Positions 23,798-31,998 of a stretch of DNA of 64,000 nucleotides are shown piece after piece (the first letter of the stretch is position 1; every line of letters starts with the position of its first letter). The notes under the pieces are model-generated. The model worked only from the letters and a program-made list of their open reading frames with translations, ran no database searches and was not told where the DNA came from. Source of the stretch: Zipacnadum sp036504235. Its GTDB lineage: Bacteria > Armatimonadota > Zipacnadia > Zipacnadales > Zipacnadaceae. Made by a program: the position numbers and the translations under genes. Where the stretch lies: contig DASXVN010000079.1 of the NCBI GenBank assembly GCA_036504235.1, positions 225,531-289,530 on the forward strand, read 5' to 3'.

Positions 23798-25614
23798 AGC
23801 TTGTAGCGCATGTTCAGAACCGCGACGCCGGGGATGCGGCTGAGCAGGAACTGCAGCCACAGGGCGCTGTGGTTGTGGAGCAGCGACTGCCACCAGTTAT
23901 CCACCACGAACTCCGGCAGGATCACCGTTACCACGTCGTAGCCCTCTTCGGCCTTGACCCGCTTGATGTAATCCAGCAGCGGCTCGGTCATATTGCGGAA
24001 GGGCGCGGGCAGAATCTCCAGCGGAATCTCCTTCTCCCAGTCCTTCCACATCCGCTTGATCCGGGGCACTTCCTCGCCCCCGGTCTCCACATGGACCGCC
24101 CGCACCTGCGCGTCCAGCGTGCGCGCGAACTGCAGCGACTGCAAGGTCCCCCGATGCATCCCGCCCACCAGCAGCAGGATGAGGTTCTTGACCGGTCCCG
24201 CCTCCCGGGCGTTCTCCAGGCTGAGCCGGGCCGCCACATGCTGGTAGTGTCGCCCGATGGCGCGGAAGGCCAGCACCAGCACGGGGATCAGCAGGCATAC
24301 GATCCAGGCGCCGTAGATGAACTTGGTGACCGCGATCACGATCAGGACGATTCCGGTGACCAGCGCGCCCACTCCGTTCACCGCCACCTTATAGCGCCAC
24401 TGGGGGCCCTGCTTGCGGAACCAGTGAACGACCATGCCGGTCTGGGAAAGGGTGAAGGCAGTAAACACGCCGACCGCATACAGGGGGATGAGGCTGGAGA
24501 CCTGGCCCTCGAAGATGATGATCAGGACGCTGGCCAGCCCGCCCAGCACCAGGATGCCGTTCTGGTAGACCAGACGGTCCCCCAGATTAGCCAGTTGCCG
24601 GGGCATGAAGCCGTCGCGGGCCATGAAGGCCGACAGGCGCGGGAAGCCCGCGAAGCTGGTGTTGGCCGCAAAGACCAGGATCAGCATGGTCTCTATCTGC
24701 AGCAGGAAGTACAGAAAGCCGCGGCCGAAGACGCGTTCCCCGATCTGGGAGAGCACGGTGATCTCCGGGATCGGGGCGATGTGCAGGCCGCGGATCAGCA
24801 GCCCCACGCCGACCACGGTGGTGCTGAGGATCAGGGCCAGGAGCAGCATGACCGTCGCCGCGCGCTGGCCGCGGGGCTCCCGGAAGGCCTGGACGCCATT
24901 GGCCACCGCCTCCAGACCGGTCAAACTGGCGCAGCCCGAGGCGAAGGCGCGCAGCACCAGAAATAGCCCCACCCCCTGCAGGGGCGCGAGACCCGGGGCA
25001 GGCGGAGCCGGCTCGCCGGGGGGGAGGTTGCCGGTCCACATGCGGTACAGGCCGACGATGATGACCAGGAAGGCGCAGGCCACGAAGCCGTACACCGGCA
25101 GCGCGAAGGCCACCGCCGATTCGCGTACACCGCGCAGGTTGACCAGGGCGATCAGGACGACGCAGGCCACCGCGATAGCCACGCGGTAGTCGTAGAGGGC
25201 CGGCCAGGCCGAGGTAATGGCGGCGATTCCCGCGGAGACGCTTACCGAGACGGTCAGCACATAATCGGTGAGCAAGGCGCCGCCCGCGATGTGGGAGGAG
25301 AGGGGACTGAGGTTCTCGCGCGCCACCACGTAGGCGCCGCCGCCCGAGGGGTACTCCACCACGGTCTGCCGGTACGAGGTGGCGACAATCCAGATGAGCG
25401 CGGCCAAGGCGATGCACAGGGGCAGAGCGTAGTGTAGCCCGGCGCTGCCCGCCGCCGCCAAGACCAGCACGACCTCTTCCGGACCGTAGGCCACCGAGGA
25501 CATCGCATCGGCGGCGAAAATGGTCAAGCCGCCGATCGCGCCCACTTTCTCTTCTTCGCTACTAGCGGTGGCGATCGGGGCGCCCAGCAGCAGCCGGCGC
25601 ACAGTTCTATGCAT
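23794..25614 (-). CDS. kimA: KimA-like potassium/proton symporter (APC superfamily), copy 1
   Basis: A 606-residue transporter resembling Bacillus subtilis KimA (607 aa) over its whole length. The N-terminus (RRLLLGAPIAT, LTIFAADAMSSVAYGPEEV), SYRQTVVEYPSGGGAYVVA, ARENL, LTDYVLTVSVSVSAGIAAI, FASGCASLTGLEAVANG and LIPLYAVGVFTAFTLSQTGM follow the KimA pattern, with 12 helices and a ~150-residue cytoplasmic C-terminal domain ending HNHSALWLQFLLSRIPGV. KimA imports K+ with protons and is inhibited by c-di-AMP in Firmicutes. The paralogue follows immediately upstream. It has its own promoter and structured leader. Confidence 0.85.
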   Translation of the reverse strand: MHRTVRRLLLGAPIATASSEEEKVGAIGGLTIFAADAMSSVAYGPEEVVLVLAAAGSAGLHYALPLCIALAALIWIVATSYRQTVVEYPSGGGAYVVARENLSPLSSHIAGGALLTDYVLTVSVSVSAGIAAITSAWPALYDYRVAIAVACVVLIALVNLRGVRESAVAFALPVYGFVACAFLVIIVGLYRMWTGNLPPGEPAPPAPGLAPLQGVGLFLVLRAFASGCASLTGLEAVANGVQAFREPRGQRAATVMLLLALILSTTVVGVGLLIRGLHIAPIPEITVLSQIGERVFGRGFLYFLLQIETMLILVFAANTSFAGFPRLSAFMARDGFMPRQLANLGDRLVYQNGILVLGGLASVLIIIFEGQVSSLIPLYAVGVFTAFTLSQTGMVVHWFRKQGPQWRYKVAVNGVGALVTGIVLIVIAVTKFIYGAWIVCLLIPVLVLAFRAIGRHYQHVAARLSLENAREAGPVKNLILLLVGGMHRGTLQSLQFARTLDAQVRAVHVETGGEEVPRIKRMWKDWEKEIPLEILPAPFRNMTEPLLDYIKRVKAEEGYDVVTVILPEFVVDNWWQSLLHNHSALWLQFLLSRIPGVAVLNMRYKL

Positions 25615-25705
25615 GGTGACTCTGCTCGTTCAGGGGAGAAAGGTACGGCGAGGCGACCAGTCCGGTGCTTTCCGGCTACTGCCCGCGCCACCTCGAGACG
25701 ATATG
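25615..25705 (-). promoter_or_regulatory. Putative structured 5' leader of kimA copy 1
   Basis: About 90 nt separate the predicted start from ATG. The leader can form an outer stem (GAGG..GGCG with CGCCTC) around an inner CCGG-containing hairpin. The paralogue's leader aligns (TCGTCTC, GGCGCGGG, CCGGAA) and can form the same two stems. No known riboswitch consensus is matched. Confidence 0.35.
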
Positions 25706-25711
25706 CGTAAG

Positions 25712-25739
25712 AGTATACTACAAATGCGCGATTGCGCAA
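25712..25739 (-). promoter_or_regulatory. Promoter (TTGCGC-N16-TATACT) of kimA copy 1
   Basis: On the minus strand TTGCGC is at 25739-25734 and TATACT at 25717-25712. The -10 region TTTGTAGTATACTCTT is shared base for base with the paralogue's promoter. Confidence 0.6.
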
Positions 25740-25761
25740 TCGTCCCCGAGGCCCCGGACCC

Positions 25762-27582
25762 CTAGAGCTTGTAGCGCATGTTCAGAACCGCGACGCCGGG
25801 GATGCGGCTGAGCAGGAACTGCAGCCACAGGGCGCTGTGGTTGTGGAGCAGCGATTGCCACCAGTTGTCGACCACGAACTCCGGCAGGATCACCGTTACC
25901 ACGTCGAACCCTTCCTCGGCCTTGACCTGCTGGATGTAGTCCACGAGTGGCTCCGTCACGTTGCGGAAGGGCGCGGGCAGAATCTCCAGGCGGATGTCCG
26001 TCTCCCAGTCCGTCCACATGCGCCGGATGCGCGGCAGCTCCTCTCCACCCGTCTCCACGTGCACGGCGCGCACCGGGCCGCCCAGGGCCCGCGCATACTC
26101 CAGCGCCTGCAAAGTCCCGCGATGCATCCCGCCCACCAGCAGCAGGTTCAGGTTCTTGATCGGCGCGACTTCCTTGGCGTTCTCCAGACTGAGCCGGGCC
26201 GCCACATGGCTATAGTGCCGCCCGATGGCGCGGAAGGCCAGCACCAGCATCGGGATGAGCAGGCAGACGATCCAGGCGCCCAGCGCGAATTTCGTGACCG
26301 CAATCACGATCAGGACCACGCCGGTGGCCACCGCGCCGAGGCCGTTGACGGCTACCTTGTGGTGCCAGTGGGGCCCCTGCTTGCGTACCCAGTGGATAAC
26401 CATACCCGTCTGGGAGATGGTGAAAGCGGTGAATACGCCGACCGCGTACAGGGGGATAAGGCTGGAGACCTCACCCTTGAAGATGATGATCAGCACGCAA
26501 GCCAGGGCGCTGAGCACCACGATCCCGTTCTGGTAGACCAGGCGGTCGCCCAGGTTCGCCATCTGCCGGGGCATGTAGCCGTCGCGCGCCATGAAGGCCG
26601 ACAGCCGGGGGAAATCCGAAAAGCTGGTGTTGGCCGCGAAGACCAGAATCAGCATGGTCTCGATCTGCAGCAGGAAGTACATGAAGCCGCGCCCGAAGAC
26701 CTTTTCGCCGATCTGCGAGAGCACCGTGATCTCCGGAATCGGTGCGATGTGCAGCCCATGAATCAGCAGCCCCACGCCCAGAACGGTAGCGCTCAGGACG
26801 GTGGCCATGAGCACCATGACCGAAGCCGCCCGCACGCCGCGGGGCTCCCGGAAGGCCTGCACGCCGTTGGCCACGGCCTCCAGACCGGTCAAACTGGCGC
26901 AACCCGAGGAAAAGGCCCGCAGGATCAGGAACAGCCCCACCCCTTGGAGGGGCACGAGCCCCTGGGCCGCCTGGGTCTGCTCGCTGGGGGTGATGCTGCC
27001 GGTCCACATCCGGTACAGGCCGACGATAATGACCAGGAAAGCGCAGGCCACAAAGCCGTACACCGGCAGGGCAAAGGCCGCGGCTGACTCGCGCACCCCC
27101 CGCAGGTTCACCAGGGCGATCATGACCACGCAGGCCACCGCGATGTCCACGCGGTAGTCATACAGCGCCGGCCAGGCGGAGGTAATGGCGGCGATCCCCG
27201 CGGAGACGCTTACCGACACCGTCAGGACGTAGTCGGTCAGCAGCGCGCCGCCCGCGATGTGCGAGGCCAGGGGGCTGAGGTTCTCCCGGGCCACCACGTA
27301 CGCGCCGCCGCCGGAGGGGTACTCCACCACGGTCTGGCGGTAGGAGGTGGCGACGATCCAGATCAGCACGCCCAGCGCGATACAGATGGGGAGCGCGTAG
27401 TTGAGGCCGGCGGTTCCCGCCAGCGCCAGAACCAGCACGACCTCCTCCGGGCCATAGGCGACGGACGACATGGCGTCGGCGGCAAAGATCGTCAGGCCGC
27501 CGAGCGCGCCCACCTTTTCGTGTTCGCTGCGGGCGGTAGCAATAGGAGCGCCCAAGAGAACCCGGCGCACGGATCTAGGCAT
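25762..27582 (-). CDS. kimA: KimA-like potassium/proton symporter (APC superfamily), copy 2
   Basis: A second 606-residue KimA-type transporter, collinear with copy 1 without gaps and about as long as B. subtilis KimA. The transport core is almost identical (SYRQTVVEYPSGGGAYVVA, FSSGCASLTGLEAVANGVQ); differences cluster in the loop near residue 200 (SITPSEQTQAAQ versus NLPPGEPAPPAP) and in parts of the C-terminal domain. The last ~95 bp of coding sequence are identical between copies, pointing to recent duplication or gene conversion. The 147-bp gap to copy 1 contains a promoter, so each can be expressed independently. Confidence 0.85.
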   Translation of the reverse strand: MPRSVRRVLLGAPIATARSEHEKVGALGGLTIFAADAMSSVAYGPEEVVLVLALAGTAGLNYALPICIALGVLIWIVATSYRQTVVEYPSGGGAYVVARENLSPLASHIAGGALLTDYVLTVSVSVSAGIAAITSAWPALYDYRVDIAVACVVMIALVNLRGVRESAAAFALPVYGFVACAFLVIIVGLYRMWTGSITPSEQTQAAQGLVPLQGVGLFLILRAFSSGCASLTGLEAVANGVQAFREPRGVRAASVMVLMATVLSATVLGVGLLIHGLHIAPIPEITVLSQIGEKVFGRGFMYFLLQIETMLILVFAANTSFSDFPRLSAFMARDGYMPRQMANLGDRLVYQNGIVVLSALACVLIIIFKGEVSSLIPLYAVGVFTAFTISQTGMVIHWVRKQGPHWHHKVAVNGLGAVATGVVLIVIAVTKFALGAWIVCLLIPMLVLAFRAIGRHYSHVAARLSLENAKEVAPIKNLNLLLVGGMHRGTLQALEYARALGGPVRAVHVETGGEELPRIRRMWTDWETDIRLEILPAPFRNVTEPLVDYIQQVKAEEGFDVVTVILPEFVVDNWWQSLLHNHSALWLQFLLSRIPGVAVLNMRYKL

Positions 27583-27670
27583 AGTTGATCTTCTCGGTTA
27601 CGGGAAAATGGTGGGGCGTGTCGAGGCAAACCGCGTTCCGGTCTCCACCCGCGCCCCCCCTGAGACGAAT
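27583..27670 (-). promoter_or_regulatory. Putative structured 5' leader of kimA copy 2
   Basis: This ~88-nt leader parallels copy 1: GGGGCG can pair with CGCCCC around an inner ACCG/CGGT hairpin. Retention of stems with changed bases hints at covariation. Confidence 0.35.
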
Positions 27671-27679
27671 ATACGCAAG

Positions 27680-27707
27680 AGTATACTACAAATGGTCGGT
27701 TTCGTAA
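27680..27707 (-). promoter_or_regulatory. Promoter (TTACGA-N16-TATACT) of kimA copy 2
   Basis: On the minus strand TTACGA is at 27707-27702 and TATACT at 27685-27680, with the same surrounding TTTGTAG and CTCTT as in copy 1. Confidence 0.55.
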
Positions 27708-27730
27708 TTGTTACGGGGACGCCGCTTCCG

Positions 27731-27833
27731 CGTAGGGGCGCGTTTGCCGGCGTCTGCGGGCGGCGTCGGGGCTGTGGCCGTATGTAGGGGTGGATCTTTC
27801 GCGGGGCCGTATCCCGCGGAACCTCCACCCGCG
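27731..27833. repeat. Dispersed GTAGGGGCGG-type repeat
   Basis: The gap between the isomerase-like gene and kimA copy 2 holds two GTAGGGG(C/T)G motifs and a CCTCCACCCGCGG end, relatives of the elements at 3994-4106 and 36524-36643. No gene is seen in 27583-27869. Confidence 0.45.
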
Positions 27834-27869
27834 GCAATCACAAACGTGCGCCTCCCGCCCCACCGCCCC

Positions 27870-28682
27870 TCACCCCACGTGCGCCCGCAGGTACGCCAGG
27901 CTGGTCGCCGCCTCTTGCACCGGGTCGCCGTTGCTGAAGGTGCTGTCCATCTCCACCGTATACCAGTTGTCGTACTTGATCTCGCGCAGGATGGCGAAGA
28001 TGCTGGGAAAATCGATGATCCCCTCGCCCAGGGGCAGGAAGACGTTCTTGAAGAAGTACGGCCGCCCGTGCAGCGTGTTGCGGGCGTCCTTGAGGTGCAA
28101 ATACCCGATCCGGTCGCGGAAGGTGCGCGCGTATTCCACCGGGTCGTTGCCGCCGCAGACCGCGTGCGCGGTGTCAAAGCAGATGCTCACCGCGTCCGCG
28201 TCGGTGTTCTCCATCAGCAGCGCCATCTCTTCGGCAGACTCGGTCATGTGGTCAATGTGGTTGTGGATGCACAGCCGGATGCCGCCCTCGGCCAGGATTC
28301 GACCGACCAGATTCAACCGCCGCGCCGCCTCCTCATAGTGGTCCACGGTGGTCCCGAAGGTGTGGATGTCGCGGCCATTGGTCCGCGGCACCATGACCAC
28401 GGACACGTCGCAACCCACCGCTTGCCCGGTCTTGACCTCGGCGTGGGCCAGGGCGATCAGTTCCTCGTCCTCCTGCCCCAGCAGGCGCCCCGGGAGGGTC
28501 ATGGCGGCCAGTTGCAGGTCATGCGCCGCCAGCCGCTCCGCCAGTAGCGCCGGGTCGGCGAAGTAGTCAATCTCCAGGCTCTCCGCCCCGGTGTAACCGA
28601 CGGACCGGACGGCCGCCAGTTTGTCGCTCTCGCTGCGGTCCGGCCAGACTCCGAAGTTGATGAGATGATAGGCGGCTTTCAT
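27870..28682 (-). CDS. Sugar phosphate isomerase/epimerase (TIM barrel)
   Basis: A 270-residue member of the xylose-isomerase-like superfamily. Metal-site candidates are in GAESLEIDYF, LCIHNHIDHM (His pair), SICFDTAHAVCGGND (Asp and His) and GYLHLKDARN, the typical order for AP_endonuc_2 barrels; the C-terminal WYTVEMDS supplies the last Glu. The hydroxypyruvate isomerase/tagatose-epimerase type is likely but substrate is unassigned. ATG 28682 was chosen because GGGGAG lies 8 bp upstream; ATG 28691 lacks a site. It is only distantly similar to the barrel protein at 4147-4929. Confidence 0.8.
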   Translation of the reverse strand: MKAAYHLINFGVWPDRSESDKLAAVRSVGYTGAESLEIDYFADPALLAERLAAHDLQLAAMTLPGRLLGQEDEELIALAHAEVKTGQAVGCDVSVVMVPRTNGRDIHTFGTTVDHYEEAARRLNLVGRILAEGGIRLCIHNHIDHMTESAEEMALLMENTDADAVSICFDTAHAVCGGNDPVEYARTFRDRIGYLHLKDARNTLHGRPYFFKNVFLPLGEGIIDFPSIFAILREIKYDNWYTVEMDSTFSNGDPVQEAATSLAYLRAHVG

Positions 28683-28757
28683 GGCAAACACTCCCCGTGG
28701 CGATGGTTGTGGAATAACCGCGTCTGTTTCCTCGCCGGCGCCCGGAAACCTGCCGGC

Positions 28758-31280
28758 CTAGCGCCAGCGCCGGTAGAAGTAGTGCTTGGCGACCTCCGCC
28801 CCTCCGATGTAGGCCAGCACGATCCCGGCCAGATAAGGCAGGAAGATCGGCGGCAGGGGCACAAAGCCAAACAGCCCCCCCAGCGCGGTGAAGGGCAGGA
28901 TGATGGCTCCCGCCACTACTGCCAGCGTCGTGCCCAGCAGGTACTTGCTCGGCCGGCTGCGGAAGGCGGGTCGGCGCGTGCGCACCACCAGGACAATCAG
29001 CGCCGCGGAGACCACCGACTCCACGAACCAGCCGGTCTGGAAGAGCTTTTCGTTCGCGTGCAGCAGCAGCACCAGCACCGCGAAAGTCGCGTAGTCGAAC
29101 ACGGAGCTAAGCGTGCCGAACACCAGCATGAAGTTGCGGATGTCGGCCACGCGCCAGCGCCGCGGCGTCTCCACCAGTTCTGGGTCCACGCTGTCGGTGG
29201 CGATGGTCATCTCCGGGAAGTCGGTCAGCAGGTTCATCAGCAGCACCTGCTTGGGCAAGAGCGGCAAGAAGGGCAGGAACAGGGAGGCCCCGGCCATGGA
29301 GAACATGTTGCCGAAGTTGGCGCTGGTGGCCATGTACACGTACTTGAGCGTGTTGGCGAAGGTCCGCCGCCCCTCCTGCACCCCGGCGACCACCACCGAC
29401 AGGTCCTGCTCCAGTAGCACGATCTGCGCGGCCTCCTTAGCCACGTCCACCGCGCTGTTGACCGAGATGCCCACATCGGCGGCGTGCAGGGCCGAGGCGT
29501 CGTTGATCCCGTCGCCCATGTAGCCGACCACGTGCCCCGCCTTGCGCAGGGCCAGGATCAGGCGCTCCTTCTGGTTAGGCTCGACCTCCGCGAAGATATC
29601 CACGCTGCTGACCTGCTGCGCCAGGGCGGCGTCGCTGAGCGCGTGCAGGTCCGGCCCGGCCAGCACCCGCGGGGAGGGCAGACCCACCTGTCGGCTGACG
29701 CTGGCCGCCACCAGGCGGTTGTCGCCGGTGATGATCTTGAGCGAAATCCCCAGCTTCGCCAGGTCCGTGATGGTCTTGGCGACCTCCGGCTTGGGTGGGT
29801 CGAAGAAGGCCAGCAGGCCCAGCAGCACCATCTCCTTCTCTTCGTCCTTGGTAATATCCGTGGTCGCGCCGATCCGCTTGTAGGCGATCCCCAGCAGCCG
29901 AAACCCCTGATCGCTCAGCTCGTGGTAGCGCTGGTCCACCTGCTCGCGGATGCCGTCCAGCGCCACCGTCTGGCCGCCCTTCTCGGCCTGCGTGCAGACC
30001 GCCAGCACCTGCGGCAGGGCCCCCTTGGTAATCATCAAGTTTCCTTGCCCGTCGCCACCATCCGTGACCACGATGGTCAAGCGCTTGCGCGTGAAGTCGT
30101 AGGGCACCTCGTCCAGCTTCTTCCACGCCGCTACATCGCGCTTGCCGAAAGTCCGCACCGCCTCATCGATGGGGTTGGCGAACCCGGTCTCGTTGATCGC
30201 ATTGAGGTAGGCGTACAGCAGCACTCGGTCGCTGTCCTTGCCCTCCAGGTCCAGCGCCCCGTGCATCTTGACCTGCCCCTGGGTAAGCGTCCCGGTCTTG
30301 TCCGAGCAGAGCACATCCATGCTGCCGAAGTTCTCGATGGAGGCCAGCCGCTTGACGATGACCTTCTCCTCCGCCAGGCGCTTGGCTCCGTGCGCCAGGT
30401 TGACGCTGATGATCGCCGGCAAAAGCTGTGGCGTCAACCCCACCGCCAGGGCTAGCGAGAACATGAAGGAATCCAGCGGCGGCTTGTGCAGCAGCACGTT
30501 GAAGAAGAAGATGCCCAGCACCAGCACCAGGGTGACTTCCATCAGGAAGTAGCCAAAGCGCCGCACCCCGTGCTCGAATTCTGTCTCTGGCGAGCGCGCC
30601 TGTAAGCTCTGTGAGATAGCGCCGAACTCGGTGTTTTGCCCCGTCTTGACCACCAGCGCGTGGGCGACGCCGCTCACCACGTGGGTGCCCATGAAGACGC
30701 TGTTGGTGCGCCCGGATAGTGCGGTTGCGGCGGGCAGCACGCCGACCGTCTTCTCCACCGGGAAGGTCTCGCCGGTGAGCGTGGCCTCATCCACGTACAG
30801 GTCGGTCGAGTCCAGCAGCAGGCAGTCGCCCGGCACCAGGTCGCCGGCGTCCAGCACTACCACGTCGCCGGGCACGACCTGCTCCAGCGGCACCTCCACC
30901 GCGGCCCCCCCGCGCAGCACGGTCACTTTCACCTGCACCATTGCCAGCAGCTTGGCCACCGCCTGCGCGGCGCCCCGCTCCTGCCAGAAGCCCAGCACGC
31001 CGCTGATCAGGACGATGGCGAAGATGATGCCCATATCGGTGCTGTCGCCCAGAAACGCGGAGAGCACCGCCGCAAACAACAGCAGCAAGATGATGGGGCT
31101 CTTGAACTGGCTGAGCAGGATGATCCACGAGCCCCGGCGTCGCTGGCGCTCCAGCACGTTGGGGCCATACTGGGCCAGCCGCCGCGTCGCTTCCCCGGGG
31201 CTCAGCCCCGCAAGTGAGGAGTTCAGAGCACTAATTGCGTCAGTGGAGGCAACGCTCCAAAAGGAGTCGGCTAGCGGCAT
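28758..31280 (-). CDS. mgtA: Magnesium-importing P-type ATPase (P3B)
   Basis: An 840-residue P-type ATPase of the MgtA/MgtB class, importing Mg2+ using ATP. The phosphorylation site is SDKTGTLTQ (Asp327), the actuator motif TLTGET (168-172), the nucleotide-domain TKGA, and the hinge GYMGDGINDASALHAADVGISV. Helix 4 carries VGLTPQLLPAIISVNL, the P3B signature; helix 6 has MNLLTDFPEM. Length is slightly short of E. coli MgtA (898) because the N-terminal extension is reduced. A GGGCGTCT/AGACGCCC hairpin lies at 31313-31334 between this gene and the divergent neighbour; no M-box is recognised. Confidence 0.95.
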   Translation of the reverse strand: MPLADSFWSVASTDAISALNSSLAGLSPGEATRRLAQYGPNVLERQRRRGSWIILLSQFKSPIILLLLFAAVLSAFLGDSTDMGIIFAIVLISGVLGFWQERGAAQAVAKLLAMVQVKVTVLRGGAAVEVPLEQVVPGDVVVLDAGDLVPGDCLLLDSTDLYVDEATLTGETFPVEKTVGVLPAATALSGRTNSVFMGTHVVSGVAHALVVKTGQNTEFGAISQSLQARSPETEFEHGVRRFGYFLMEVTLVLVLGIFFFNVLLHKPPLDSFMFSLALAVGLTPQLLPAIISVNLAHGAKRLAEEKVIVKRLASIENFGSMDVLCSDKTGTLTQGQVKMHGALDLEGKDSDRVLLYAYLNAINETGFANPIDEAVRTFGKRDVAAWKKLDEVPYDFTRKRLTIVVTDGGDGQGNLMITKGALPQVLAVCTQAEKGGQTVALDGIREQVDQRYHELSDQGFRLLGIAYKRIGATTDITKDEEKEMVLLGLLAFFDPPKPEVAKTITDLAKLGISLKIITGDNRLVAASVSRQVGLPSPRVLAGPDLHALSDAALAQQVSSVDIFAEVEPNQKERLILALRKAGHVVGYMGDGINDASALHAADVGISVNSAVDVAKEAAQIVLLEQDLSVVVAGVQEGRRTFANTLKYVYMATSANFGNMFSMAGASLFLPFLPLLPKQVLLMNLLTDFPEMTIATDSVDPELVETPRRWRVADIRNFMLVFGTLSSVFDYATFAVLVLLLHANEKLFQTGWFVESVVSAALIVLVVRTRRPAFRSRPSKYLLGTTLAVVAGAIILPFTALGGLFGFVPLPPIFLPYLAGIVLAYIGGAEVAKHYFYRRWR

Positions 31281-31406
31281 GGCAGAACCTCCGACGGTCT
31301 TTCGCCCCGCTCGGGCGTCTCTTTACAGACGCCCCCACCCGGCGAGAAGGTCGGTGGCTTCGGACCTGTGCTGAGCGGCCCTAATTCAACGAGGAGGAGA
31401 CTGCTG

Positions 31407-31871
31407 ATGGAACCTACGAAAATGGCGGATCGAGCGGCGTTTACGGTACTCGGCGTCACGGTCCGCGGGAACGTGATGGACTTGGACTATGTCGGCATCT
31501 GGGAGAAGCAGTTCATGCCCCGGGCGGCCGAGATCCTGCCCCTGAGCACGGATCAGTCGTACTACGGCGCCTACTTCGGGACCGACCAGGACATGATCAT
31601 GGACTTCATCGCCGGGGTCGAGGTCGCGCCCGGCACCGCCGTTCCCGCGGGCCTGGTGGCGCGCGAACTGCCGGCCGCGAGCTATGCGGTCTTTGCCTGC
31701 GCCATGAAGGACACCATGGCCACCTGGATGGCGATCATGCAGGAGTGGATGCCGACTAGCGGCTACGAGTGGGACATGAGCGCCTCGCCCTTCGAGCACT
31801 ATCCCCCCGGCTTCATGGGCGAGCCGGACGAGCAGTTCGCGATCTGGGTCCCGGTGAAGAAGCAGGCCTAG
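31407..31871 (+). CDS. GyrI-like / AraC effector-binding-domain protein
   Basis: A 154-residue stand-alone protein resembling GyrI-like small-molecule-binding domains (the AraE_bind/SOUL-like fold of BmrR and Rob). Features are a leading strand AFTVLGVTVRGN, a Y-x-G-x-W segment, YYGAYFG, the middle strand EVAPGTAVPAGLVARELPA and the closing FEHYPPGFMGEPDEQFAIWVPV, in which the conserved Glu of the ligand pocket fits. There is no DNA-binding domain. RBS GAGGAGGAG precedes ATG 31407. It is divergent from mgtA. Ligand is unknown. Confidence 0.75.
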   Translation: MEPTKMADRAAFTVLGVTVRGNVMDLDYVGIWEKQFMPRAAEILPLSTDQSYYGAYFGTDQDMIMDFIAGVEVAPGTAVPAGLVARELPAASYAVFACAMKDTMATWMAIMQEWMPTSGYEWDMSASPFEHYPPGFMGEPDEQFAIWVPVKKQA

Positions 31872-31892
31872 ATCCCTGTAGGGCGGGGCCTT

Positions 31893-31919
31893 GCAGAATG
31901 CCCTGAGCCTGTCGAAGGG
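31893..31919. repeat. REP-type element CCTGAGCCTGTCGAAGGG
   Basis: This short sequence occurs as a dispersed intergenic repeat in many bacterial genomes. It lies between convergent genes next to a terminator. Confidence 0.5.
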
Positions 31920-31936
31920 TGCCCCGCCGGCCCTTA

Positions 31937-31976
31937 CAAAAAAACGACCCCCGCAATTGCTCGCGGGGGTCGTTCG
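31937..31976. terminator. Bidirectional terminator
   Basis: ACGACCCCCGC (31944-31954) pairs with GCGGGGGTCGT (31963-31973). An A-run at 31937-31944 supplies the U-tract for the minus-strand por operon, and TCGTTCTG follows on the plus strand. Confidence 0.85.
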
Positions 31977-31998
31977 TTCTGTGCAGTTGCAGCCGGCG

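Noticed and set aside
25615..25705. c-di-AMP (ydaO) riboswitch before kimA
   Set aside because: The leader is too short and lacks the conserved core of that class.
25732..27087. Plus-strand open frame over kimA copy 2 (and a similar one over copy 1)
   Set aside because: Occurs in both copies only because the transporters are paralogous; translation is His/Gln-rich with no family.
31281..31406. M-box (Mg2+) riboswitch before mgtA
   Set aside because: The divergent gap is only ~125 bp and lacks the conserved M-box core; only a simple hairpin is seen.
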